A stretch of DNA of 6,958 bases from the NCBI GenBank assembly GCA_030045215.1, contig JASIBJ010000773.1, positions 1-6,958 on the forward strand. Reading direction: 5' to 3'. Every line of letters starts with the position of its first letter. Position 1 is the first letter of the stretch. Positions 1 to 5,922 of the stretch are shown here, in pieces. The DNA comes from Streptosporangiaceae bacterium. GTDB lineage: Bacteria; Actinomycetota; Actinomycetes; Streptosporangiales; Streptosporangiaceae. The notes below the pieces were generated by a model. That model was not told the DNA's origin. It searched no databases and saw only the letters and a list, made by a program, of their open reading frames with translations. Position numbers and translations under genes: made by a program.

Positions 1-670
1 CCAGGGCCCCGACCTCGGCCTCGAATTGCTGGAGGTTTGTTATCTGGGATCCGATGTGGGCGTGCAGCCCGCGCATGTCGATCATCGGCGCTGCCCGCAT
101 CCGGGCGAGCGCCTCCGGCACCTGCTCGACCGGCACGCCGAACTTGGATTCCTTGCCCCCGGTCGCCAGGGCCGCGTGCGTGTCCGACTCGATGCCGGGG
201 CTGACCCGCAGCAGGACCGGGGTGCGGCGTCGGGCCAGCCGACCGATCCGGTCGATGTCGTCGAAACCGTCGACGATGATGTAGCCGATCTCCGCGTCGA
301 GGGCGGCCCGGATGTCGTCGTCGGACTTGGCGTTGCCGTGCATGACGATTGCGGCCGGATCGGCCCCGGCAGCCAGCGCGATACGCAGTTCGCCTCCGCC
401 GACCACGTCGAAGCCGAGGCCTTCGCTTGCGAGCACGCTGATCATCGAGGCGGAGGGGAACGACTTCATGGCGAAGCAGACGCGGCCGTCCGGATGCCTG
501 GCCGCCAGGCCGTCCACGTAGGCGCGGGCCCGGTCCCGGAGGGCCTGCTCGTCGATGATGAACGCCGGCGTGCCGAATTCGGCCGCGAGCCCGGTCAGGG
601 AGCAGCCGCCGATCAGCAGGTCGGAGCCGTCGATGGCAGCGTTGGGCGGCAGCAGTGAAAGATCGGCCAT
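1..670 (-). CDS. lysA: Diaminopimelate decarboxylase (LysA-type), N-terminal part; gene runs off the left edge
   Basis: PLP-dependent fold-type III decarboxylase. LysA converts meso-diaminopimelate to L-lysine in the last step of lysine synthesis, in the cytosol. The ATG at 670-668 opens 223 complete codons to the window edge, roughly half of a usual LysA (about 420-460 aa); the C-terminal beta domain with the active-site Cys and Tyr is outside. Visible family motifs in order: FAMKSF with the PLP-binding lysine at K69, GGGEL at 91-95, HGNAKS at 111-116, RVSPGI at 155-160 followed by THAALATG and SKFG (175-178), and the barrel motif GLHAHIGSQ at 201-209. Two positions usually Ser read Gly (VVGGGEL for the common SGGEL; VDGFDD for VDSFD). 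The start lies 9 nt after the stop of the upstream rRNA methyltransferase gene, so the two are probably cotranscribed; no strong Shine-Dalgarno is visible. A related amino-acid decarboxylase of the same fold cannot be excluded because the substrate-specificity region is missing. Confidence 0.88.
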   Translation of the reverse strand, partial: MADLSLLPPNAAIDGSDLLIGGCSLTGLAAEFGTPAFIIDEQALRDRARAYVDGLAARHPDGRVCFAMKSFPSASMISVLASEGLGFDVVGGGELRIALAAGADPAAIVMHGNAKSDDDIRAALDAEIGYIIVDGFDDIDRIGRLARRRTPVLLRVSPGIESDTHAALATGGKESKFGVPVEQVPEALARMRAAPMIDMRGLHAHIGSQITNLQQFEAEVGAL

Positions 671-679
671 ACTCGATGC

Positions 680-1534
680 TTACCGGACCGGCAGCCCAGA
701 ATTCAAATCCGCCACTTCCATACGCTGACGTACCGCCTCGTAGGTGATGATCGCGGCCGACGTGGAGACGTTCAGCGAGTCCGCCCGGCCGAACATGGGG
801 ATCCGAACCCGCAGGTCAGCCTGGTCCAGCCACTCGGTAGTCAGCCCGGTCTGCTCGGCGCCCACGGCGATGGCGGTGGGGCCGGTCAGATCGGCTGCGG
901 TGATGAGCTGCGGCGCGTCGGGCGTCGCGGCGACGACCTGGAGGCGGTGCGCCGTAATCCAGTCCAGCACCTCGGCCGAGGTGCCAGAGGCAACCGGCAC
1001 GGAGAACACGGTCCCCTTGCTCGCGCGCACTACGTTCGGGTTCCCCCAGTCGGTCACCGGATCGGCGGCGATGACGGCCGTGACCCCGGCGGCATCGGCG
1101 GTCCGAAGGATGGCGCCTAGATTGCCCGGCTTCTCCAGCCCGGCGCAGATGAGCACCAGCGGATCAGCGGGCACGTCAAGGTGACTCAGGCTCGCCTCGA
1201 CGGCCGGCACCACCGCGAGCCATCCGTCGGGTCCTTCACGATAGGAGATCTTCTCGAACACCGGCCGGGTAACCCGGATGACCTCGGCGCCGAGCGCCAC
1301 CACGTTGCCCGCCAGGCTCAGGCCATCCGGGCTCGACAACTCAGGGCAGTAGTACAGGGTCCGCGGCCGCACCCCCGCGGCCAGCGCGAGGCGCACTTCG
1401 GCGAGCCCTTCGACGAGCGTGACCGCCGCCCGTTCCCGTTCGCGCCGGCGCCGCAGGATGACAAGCTGCTTGATCCGGGGATTCGCCGGGCTGGTGATCT
1501 CCAGCTCGGCCTCCCGGCGCCGGTCGGCGATCAT
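680..1534 (-). CDS. TrmH/SpoU family RNA 2'-O-methyltransferase
   Basis: SPOUT-class enzyme that transfers methyl from S-adenosylmethionine to a ribose 2'-OH, most likely in 23S rRNA. Counting from a GTG at 1591 (303 aa), an N-terminal RNA-binding substrate domain (ITSPANPRIK at 32-41, LVEGLAEVRLAL at 59-70) is followed by the knotted methylase domain. Motif 1 is GLEKPGNLGAILRTADAAG (151-169, with N157 and R163), motif 2 is VVRASKGTVFSVPV (187-200, with S191), and motif 3 is AVGAEQTGL (242-250) plus IPMFGRADSLNVSTSAA (264-280, with N274). I prefer the ATG at 1534 (284 aa), which places the start 12 residues before the conserved ITSPANPR. The upstream GTG at 1591 adds 19 poorly conserved-looking residues but has a weak purine-rich stretch (AAGGGAAG) about 10 nt before it. 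TAA at 682-680, then the decarboxylase gene 9 nt on. The exact rRNA target is not predictable from sequence alone. Confidence 0.9.
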   Translation of the reverse strand: MIADRRREAELEITSPANPRIKQLVILRRRRERERAAVTLVEGLAEVRLALAAGVRPRTLYYCPELSSPDGLSLAGNVVALGAEVIRVTRPVFEKISYREGPDGWLAVVPAVEASLSHLDVPADPLVLICAGLEKPGNLGAILRTADAAGVTAVIAADPVTDWGNPNVVRASKGTVFSVPVASGTSAEVLDWITAHRLQVVAATPDAPQLITAADLTGPTAIAVGAEQTGLTTEWLDQADLRVRIPMFGRADSLNVSTSAAIITYEAVRQRMEVADLNSGLPVR

Positions 1535-1607
1535 GGCGTCATCGTAGTGGTGCGCTGGTCCTGGCCACCCATGCGCGAACGCGCCCGGCACGTGGGGAGC
1601 ACTTCCC

Positions 1608-1636
1608 TTGCCCTGTACTTTCCCATGCCCGACAAT
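1608..1636 (+). promoter_or_regulatory. Candidate sigma70/HrdB-like promoter for the propeller gene
   Basis: TTGCCC at 1608-1613 (4 of 6 to the -35 consensus) and GACAAT at 1631-1636 (4 of 6 to the -10) are separated by exactly 17 nt. This would give a start near 1643 and a leader of roughly 107 nt before the ATG at 1750, containing the palindrome and tandem repeat below. It is a pattern match only; such matches occur by chance, though AT-rich hexamers are scarce in this DNA. No convincing promoter was found on the opposite strand for the methyltransferase gene. Confidence 0.3.
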
Positions 1637-1653
1637 CAGACGCTAAGTCCGTC

Positions 1654-1664
1654 AATCACTGATT
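1654..1664. repeat. Short perfect inverted repeat AATCA-C-TGATT
   Basis: An 11-bp palindrome with a single central base lies between two divergently transcribed genes, just downstream of the candidate promoter. Its size fits half of a small operator, but nothing identifies a regulator. A related CAATCA also occurs at 1634-1639. Confidence 0.35.
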
Positions 1665-1677
1665 AAGCCGGGTGTGA

Positions 1678-1703
1678 CGCGCAGCTGAACCGCGCAGCTG
1701 AAC
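1678..1703. repeat. Perfect 13-bp tandem duplication in the intergenic region
   Basis: CGCGCAGCTGAAC occurs twice head to tail (1678-1690 and 1691-1703) with no spacer and no mismatch. Each copy contains the palindrome CAGCTG. It sits 46 bp upstream of the propeller gene start, in the predicted leader. It may be a paired protein-binding site or a replication-slippage duplication. Confidence 0.7.
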
Positions 1704-1749
1704 CGTCAGTCCGCTGGTTCACCCTCCGAGGCGGAGCAGGGCAGTCGGC

Positions 1750-2572
1750 ATGCAGCATTCACCCCGTTTTCTGAAGTCCGCAATCCGAGCGACCATGCTC
1801 GTGGCCGCGTGCGCTGGCCTGGCGGCCGTGCTGATCCCGGCAAGCGCTGGCAGTGCAGCGGCCGCCAGCAGCGGCTACACGGTGTCGCTCGTTCCCGTTG
1901 CCGCAAGCGGGAGCAACGTCGCCATCGACCCGGTGACCGGCACCCTGTACGTGACCAACGGCAGCGGCGAGCAGTTGATCGTCGTTGATGGCGCAACCGG
2001 CACCGTCGAGGCCACGTTGAGCCTGGGCCACTATGCCGGCGCGGTCGCTGTTGATCCGACAACGGACGTGGTCTACGTCGCTGGCTACGTTTCCTATGCC
2101 GGCGCGGCCAGCGTGGTCGTCGTCAACGGCAGCACGAACACAGTCGCCGCCACGATCTCCGAACCAACCGATTCGGAGCCCGAGGGCATCGCGGTCAACA
2201 GCACGACGGGCACGGTGTACGTCGCGAACTACGCTGCCCGCAACGTGACCGTGATCGACGGAGCTACGAACGCGATCACCGCCACCGTCAGCACGGGCAG
2301 TACCAGCCTTCCGTACAAGGTGGCAGTCGATGACTCGTCGGACGTCGTCTGGGTGGCGGACTGGACCGGCCGTGTGATCGCCATTGACGACGCTGACGGA
2401 GCGAGGCCGCCTGCCCAAGGGCCTCAAGTTCAGGGCTGGACGCGACGGTACAGCGGTCCTGACCGGCGATCCCGCCGCTGCCGACAAGGGCCGGACCTAT
2501 GTGATCACCATCATCGCGGCGAACGGAGTCAGTCCGTCCGCACGGCAGGCCTTCAGGCTGACGGTGTCCTAG
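1750..2572 (+). pseudogene. Secreted YVTN-type beta-propeller / Ig-like (He_PIG) domain protein, frameshifted and internally shortened
   Basis: The ATG at 1750, with AGG/GGAG purines 9-14 nt upstream, starts a clear Sec signal peptide: basic start (R6, K9, R13), hydrophobic core about 15-30, Ala-rich cleavage region near 34-41. Four YVTN-type propeller repeats follow, each with an AIDP/AVDP-TGTLYVTN-like strand and a VIDGATNTV-like strand: about 53-92, 93-136, 137-181 and 182-214. Blade 4 ends in VIAIDDAD, and this frame then reads nonsense. The frame one base on is open from 2378 to the TAG at 2570-2572 and encodes LTERGRLPKGLKF through GRTYVITIIAANGVSPS to QAFRLTVS, which looks like a He_PIG-type Ig domain lacking its first strand. 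Propellers normally have six to eight blades, so I infer a deletion of the last blades, linker and domain start, leaving a +1 frame offset. In the original frame an ORF continues to 2922, but that part is antisense to the flavoprotein gene. Likely a cell-surface or secreted protein of unknown ligand. An assembly or sequencing artefact is possible. Confidence 0.75.
2031..2107 (+). repeat. In-frame 14-bp direct repeat within the propeller gene
   Basis: CTATGCCGGCGCGG occurs at 2031-2044 and again at 2094-2107, 63 bp (21 codons) apart and in the same frame, encoding YAGA both times. It shows the internal repetition of the propeller coding sequence, which favours recombination between blades. Confidence 0.6.
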
Positions 2573-3107
2573 TCCGGCCGAGGTCGACGACCGCTGCAAG
2601 CGCCTCCTCCCAGGGAAAGTCGCTGACGTCAGCTTCTCCGGCGGCGGGCCCGGTCAGTACACGCACGCCCCATGAGGTCAGCCTGGCCAGGCTCTCCGCC
2701 AGCGCCGGGTGCGCGGCGTGCGCGGCGTTGGTCCACGGCACCGCTACGACAGGCAGCCTCAGCCCGAAGGACTCCACCAGGACGCCGAGCGGCAACGTGT
2801 CACAGATGCCCGCTGCCCACTTGTTGATCGTGTTCACGGTCGCGGGGGCAACGATGATCGCGTCCGGCGGCGGCAGCACATCCGGTTCGCCAGGGTTCTT
2901 GTACTCGCTGCGAACGGGATAGCCGGTCAGCTGGGCCACCCTGGACGCGTCCATGAACCTGACCGCGGACGGGGTGGCGAGCACGCAGGTCGTCCACCCG
3001 CCGGCCTGCGCGGCCGCGACGAGACGCGCGACGTCGCGCGCGGGCGGAGCCGCGCACGCGATCACGTAGAGGACCGGCCGACCCACAGGCTCAGGCGTCG
3101 TAGTCAA
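2553..3107 (-). CDS. Flavoprotein (PF02441-like, phosphopantothenoylcysteine decarboxylase fold) coupled to paaE
   Basis: 184 aa from a TTG at 3107 (17 nt inside paaE). A GTG at 3086, 4 nt after the paaE stop, gives 177 aa starting MGRPVLYVIACAAPP and places the first beta strand at the N-terminus as usual; neither start has a good Shine-Dalgarno. The Rossmann-like FMN-binding fold is shown by VLYVIACAAPPARDV (13-27), CVLATPSAVRFMD (41-53) and the signature DAIIVAPATVNTINKWAAGI (82-101), matching APATANTIAK-type FMN-binding segments. The catalytic His normally found before the last strand is absent (the segment reads GEPDVLPPPDA), and the PxMNxxM motif is replaced by PWTNAAHAAHPA. FMN binding is therefore likely, but phosphopantothenoylcysteine decarboxylation is unlikely. 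No CoaB synthetase half is present. It is the last gene of the paa transcript and its 3' end overlaps the convergent propeller gene by 20 nt. Substrate unknown. Confidence 0.82.
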   Translation of the reverse strand: MTTTPEPVGRPVLYVIACAAPPARDVARLVAAAQAGGWTTCVLATPSAVRFMDASRVAQLTGYPVRSEYKNPGEPDVLPPPDAIIVAPATVNTINKWAAGICDTLPLGVLVESFGLRLPVVAVPWTNAAHAAHPALAESLARLTSWGVRVLTGPAAGEADVSDFPWEEALAAVVDLGRTRTPSA

Positions 3108-4185
3108 CGGTCAGCTGGTCGGTGACCGGCAGCGACTGGCAGGTGAGCACGAACCCGGCGTCGAGCTCGGACTGCTCGAGCGCGAAGTTGCGGCGCATGC
3201 GGACCTCGCCGGAGCGCAGCAGCGCGCGGCACGTCCCGCACACCCCGCCCTTGCACGCGAACGGCAGGTCCGGCCGGGCCAGCTGCGCGCCGTCGAGCAC
3301 CGGCGTGCCGGCCGGGATCGTGGTCGTGCTGGTCCGGCCGTCAAGGACGACGGTCACCTCGCACCCGCCAGTCAGCGGCTGCTCCTGGTGCCGCTCCTGG
3401 TCAGGCGGCGCCTCCTCGACGTAGAACAGCTCGCGGTGCACCCGATCGGCCGGGACGCCGAGTTCGGCCAGGACCTGCATCGCGTCGGTGACCATGCCGT
3501 ACGGCCCGCACAGCCACCAGTGGTCGATGCTGCCCACCGGACAGAGCGCGGGCAGCAGCCGGCGGAGCCGGGCGGCGTCCATCCGCCCGCTGAATAGCTC
3601 GACCTCCTGCGCCTCGCGAGACAGCACGTGCGCGAGCTGGAGCCGCACGGGATAGGAGTCCTTCAGGTCGGCGACCTCGTCGGCGAACATGACGGAGTCG
3701 GTCCGCCGGTTTCCGTAGAGCACCGTCGCCTCGGCCTCGGGATGCTGCAGCACCGATGCGGCGATCGACAGCACGGGCGTAATCCCCGAACCGGCGGCGA
3801 TCAGGACGTGCCGTCCCGGTACGCCCAGGTCGGGCGTGAACGACCCGGAAGGCGGCTGAACCTCGATCCGGTCACCAGGTCCCACCTCTCGCGCCAGCCA
3901 GCCCGATATGGCCCCGCCGGGCACCTCTCGCACCCCGATCCGCAGCCGCTGCCCGGCCGGCGCGCAGATCGAATAAGATCGCCGCTCTTCCCGTCCGTTG
4001 ATAACCTTCCGCAGCGTGAGCGACTGGCCAGGGCGGAACGAGTAGTCCTCAGCAAGCTCGCCCGGCACGTCAAAGGTCACCGCCACGGCGTCATCACAGA
4101 GCCGGTCGACCCGTGCCACCGTCAGCTCCCGGAACTGGCGCCGCGCGCCAGCGGCCGCGCCCGGCCCGAGCACCTCCGCCGTCAT
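3091..4185 (-). CDS. paaE: 1,2-phenylacetyl-CoA epoxidase, reductase subunit PaaE
   Basis: Passes electrons from NADPH through FAD and a 2Fe-2S cluster to the PaaA diiron centre. 364 aa, the usual size. An N-terminal ferredoxin-reductase module has an FAD-binding RRSYS motif (68-72) in a beta barrel (about 18-118). The NADP-binding domain follows, with LIAAGSGITPVLSI (128-141), VLYGNR (155-160), CGPYGM (226-231) and HRELF (250-254). The C-terminal plant-type ferredoxin domain (about 274-364) carries the cluster ligands C311, C316, C319 and, 30 residues later, C349. The ATG at 4185 lies 3 nt after the paaD stop and has an excellent Shine-Dalgarno, AAGGAG at 4200-4195, 9 nt away. The domain order (reductase then ferredoxin) is that of PaaE-type class I-like reductases, and position last after paaABCD confirms the assignment. 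Confidence 0.97.
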   Translation of the reverse strand: MTAEVLGPGAAAGARRQFRELTVARVDRLCDDAVAVTFDVPGELAEDYSFRPGQSLTLRKVINGREERRSYSICAPAGQRLRIGVREVPGGAISGWLAREVGPGDRIEVQPPSGSFTPDLGVPGRHVLIAAGSGITPVLSIAASVLQHPEAEATVLYGNRRTDSVMFADEVADLKDSYPVRLQLAHVLSREAQEVELFSGRMDAARLRRLLPALCPVGSIDHWWLCGPYGMVTDAMQVLAELGVPADRVHRELFYVEEAPPDQERHQEQPLTGGCEVTVVLDGRTSTTTIPAGTPVLDGAQLARPDLPFACKGGVCGTCRALLRSGEVRMRRNFALEQSELDAGFVLTCQSLPVTDQLTVDYDA

Positions 4186-4188
4186 GGC

Positions 4189-4722
4189 TCAGATCTCCTT
4201 CACGTGCTCGAACGGCTCGGAGCACGCCCGGCACCGGTACAGGTCCTTGCACGCGGTGGCGCTGAAGGCTGCCGTCCGCTGCGTATCGTCAGATCCGCAG
4301 GCGGGGCAGATTACCGTGCTCGCGGCCAAGGTCAGCGTCAGCGGGACCGGTCCGCCTACGGCCCTGCGCGGGGCCGATCCAGGCGGCGCGATGCCTGCCG
4401 CCGCCAGCTTGCGCCGTCCGGCGTCGGTGATCCAGTCGGTCGTCCAGGGCGGGCTGAGCACGGTGTGCACCTCCACCGCGCCGAATCCCGCGGCCGCCAG
4501 CCGACGTGACACATCCGCGCGCATCTCTGCCATCGCCGGGCAGCCGGAGTAGGTCGGCGTTACCGAAACCACGACCCGCTCCCCGTCCGCGGTCACCTCC
4601 GCGGTGACATCCCGGATAATACCTAGGTCTGCCAGGGTTAGCATTGGTAGTTCGGGGTCGGGCACGGATGCCACCACCTCGCGCGCCCTGGCCACCCTGG
4701 CCGGGTTCAGTGCCGTCACCAT
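4189..4722 (-). CDS. paaD: Phenylacetyl-CoA epoxidase assembly/maturation subunit PaaD
   Basis: 177 aa of the PaaD (PaaJ) family, related to MIP18/SufT-type Fe-S assembly factors. It is needed for an active epoxidase but is not part of the purified catalytic core; its exact action is inferred to be Fe-S or diiron centre assembly. The MIP18-like domain (about 8-100) shows VPDPELPMLTLADLGI (20-35), VTPTYSGCPA with the conserved C61 (54-63), and a TVLSPPWTTDWIT segment (87-99). The C-terminal zinc-ribbon-like domain has CPACGS (C139, C142), ACKDLYRC (C158, C164) and C167 followed by EPFEHVK (169-175). The common FGSTACK reads FSATACK here. The ATG at 4722 overlaps the paaC stop by 7 nt (ATGGTGA), so translation is probably coupled. 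Confidence 0.95.
   Translation of the reverse strand: MVTALNPARVARAREVVASVPDPELPMLTLADLGIIRDVTAEVTADGERVVVSVTPTYSGCPAMAEMRADVSRRLAAAGFGAVEVHTVLSPPWTTDWITDAGRRKLAAAGIAPPGSAPRRAVGGPVPLTLTLAASTVICPACGSDDTQRTAAFSATACKDLYRCRACSEPFEHVKEI
4195..4200 (-). promoter_or_regulatory. Strong ribosome binding site for paaE
   Basis: AAGGAG on the minus strand, inside the last codons of paaD and 9 nt before the paaE ATG. It is the clearest Shine-Dalgarno in the window and fixes the paaE start. Confidence 0.75.
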
Positions 4723-5609
4723 TCTGCCTCCGGCATTGACCGGGCGATGCTCTGCAGTTCCGCCAGCAGGTAGCCCATCGCCTCCGTGTGCACGCCGTCC
4801 CGCCCGGCCTGGCCGCCTACCCCGGCCAGGGCCGGTACTTCCGGCCAGTCGAGCGCAGCCGCGGCCAGCACGGCGGCGAGCACGTCGCCGACCTCGTGCC
4901 TCGTTAGGGCAGGATCTGCAGCCACCCCGGCGGTGATCATCCGCCGCTCGACCTCGGATACGGCGAACAGCTCAGGGACCAGCGGCGCCACCGCCGCCAG
5001 GCCGGCGATCATCCGCTCGCGGGAGTAGTCCGTGCCGTCACCCAGCCGCAACACCCACTGAGCCGCATAGTCGCGGTGGTAGGCGACTTCGCGGACCCCC
5101 TGGGCCGCGACCGCGGCGAGCACCGGGTCCGCCGACGAACGCAGCTGCTCCAGCAGCGCAAGCCGCCAGGTGCTGAATACCAGCAGGCGGGCGACGAGGG
5201 CGGCGAAGTCGGCGTCGATGACCTCAGCCAGCCGGACACTGCGGAACTCGCGCTCCATCCGGCCGAAGGCAAAGTCGTCCTCGGTCCGCCCGGAACCGTC
5301 GGCCGCGCCGGCCCGCGCCAGCAGCAGCCGGGCCTGGCCAAGCAGGTCAAGCGCGATGTTGGCCAGCGCCGTCTCTTCCTCGAGTTCCGGGGCATGAGCC
5401 AGCCACTGCTGCAGCCGGTGCGACATGATCAGCGCGTCGTCACCGAGCATGAGGCAATACGTCGCCAGGTCTGCGCCGTCCACCTCGGCCGGCACCGTGG
5501 TGTCGACACCGGCCAGCGGGTCGGTGAAGCCCGTCCCGTAGGCCCACCGATGGCCGATGTCCTCGCCGCCGTTGATCGCCTCGTAGGCGGTGTCGAAGCC
5601 CATAGTCAT
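4716..5609 (-). CDS. paaC: 1,2-phenylacetyl-CoA epoxidase, structural subunit PaaC
   Basis: 297 aa, ferritin-like helical partner of PaaA. In the E. coli complex PaaC has lost the diiron ligands and serves a structural role; I infer the same here. Family blocks seen: LATYCLMLGDDALIMSHRL (48-66), HAPELEEETALANIALDLL (72-90), EVAYHRDYAAQWVLRLGDGT (174-193) and HTEAMGYLLAEL (274-285). Start choice: the open frame extends upstream to 5837, but that part has Arg/Ser/Thr/Pro-rich shadow composition and overlaps all of paaB, so the true start is the ATG at 5609, 1 nt after the paaB stop. A second ATG two codons on (5603) is equally possible. No Shine-Dalgarno is obvious, consistent with coupling to paaB. 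The protein is somewhat longer than E. coli PaaC (about 250 aa). Confidence 0.95.
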   Translation of the reverse strand: MTMGFDTAYEAINGGEDIGHRWAYGTGFTDPLAGVDTTVPAEVDGADLATYCLMLGDDALIMSHRLQQWLAHAPELEEETALANIALDLLGQARLLLARAGAADGSGRTEDDFAFGRMEREFRSVRLAEVIDADFAALVARLLVFSTWRLALLEQLRSSADPVLAAVAAQGVREVAYHRDYAAQWVLRLGDGTDYSRERMIAGLAAVAPLVPELFAVSEVERRMITAGVAADPALTRHEVGDVLAAVLAAAALDWPEVPALAGVGGQAGRDGVHTEAMGYLLAELQSIARSMPEAEW

Positions 5610-5610
5610 C

Positions 5611-5922
5611 TCAGATGTGCGGCACTGAGTCGGGGATCTCGTAGAACGTCGGGTGCCGGTACACCTTGTCGCCCGCGGGCGCGAAGAAGGGATCCTTCTC
5701 GTCCGGGCTGGACGCAGTAATGTCGGCGGCCTTGACGACCCAGATGCTGACGCCCTCGTTCCGCCGGGTGTACAGGTCGCGGGCGTGGTGCAGTGCCATG
5801 GTGGCGTCGGCAGCGTGCAGTGAGCCGACGTGCACATGGTTCAGGCCGCGCTTGCTGCGCAGGAACACCTCGAACAGCGGCCAGTTCGAGCGTGTTTCCC
5901 GCTCAGCCTCCGGGGCGCTCAT
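5611..5922 (-). CDS. paaB: 1,2-phenylacetyl-CoA epoxidase subunit PaaB
   Basis: 103-aa small subunit, normal for PaaB (about 95 aa in E. coli), thought to bridge PaaAC units and help couple them to the reductase. Recognisable segments: [20 protein letters not shown] (14-33), [19 protein letters not shown] (36-54), [13 protein letters not shown] (56-68) and [13 protein letters not shown] (86-98). The frame is open further upstream (to 5991), but homology begins near the ATG at 5922, which is preceded by GGAAGG at 5936-5931, 8 nt away. It overlaps the end of paaA by 20 nt. Confidence 0.95.
   Translation of the reverse strand: MSAPEAERETRSNWPLFEVFLRSKRGLNHVHVGSLHAADATMALHHARDLYTRRNEGVSIWVVKAADITASSPDEKDPFFAPAGDKVYRHPTFYEIPDSVPHI

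Noticed and set aside
26..658. Plus-strand ORF of 210 aa
   Set aside because: It is the shadow of the LysA coding sequence, which shows all expected motifs on the minus strand.
1801..1815. Lipobox (VAAC, C21) in the propeller signal peptide
   Set aside because: The hydrophobic core continues well past C21 and an Ala-rich signal peptidase I site follows near residues 34-41, so a lipoprotein is less likely.
1759..2487. Long minus-strand ORF opposite the propeller gene (242 aa)
   Set aside because: Asp/Arg/His/Gly-rich composition typical of the complement of GC-rich coding DNA; the plus strand has a signal peptide and clear repeats.
2384..2572. Independent small gene with TTG start (62 aa)
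   Set aside because: The sequence is an incomplete Ig-like domain lacking its first strand and any ribosome binding site; it is better read as the displaced 3' part of the propeller gene.
2400..2922. Continuation of the propeller frame to give a 390-aa protein
   Set aside because: After about 2395 the translation loses propeller character and from 2573 on is the antisense of a well-supported flavoprotein gene.
3628..4509. Plus-strand ORF of 293 aa across paaE and paaD
   Set aside because: It is antisense to two unmistakable paa genes and shows no recognisable domain.
5610..5837. N-terminal extension of the paaC frame by 76 residues
   Set aside because: It lies entirely antiparallel in content to nothing but within the paaB coding region in another frame, has Arg/Ser/Thr/Pro-rich shadow composition, and PaaC homology begins only after the ATG at 5609.
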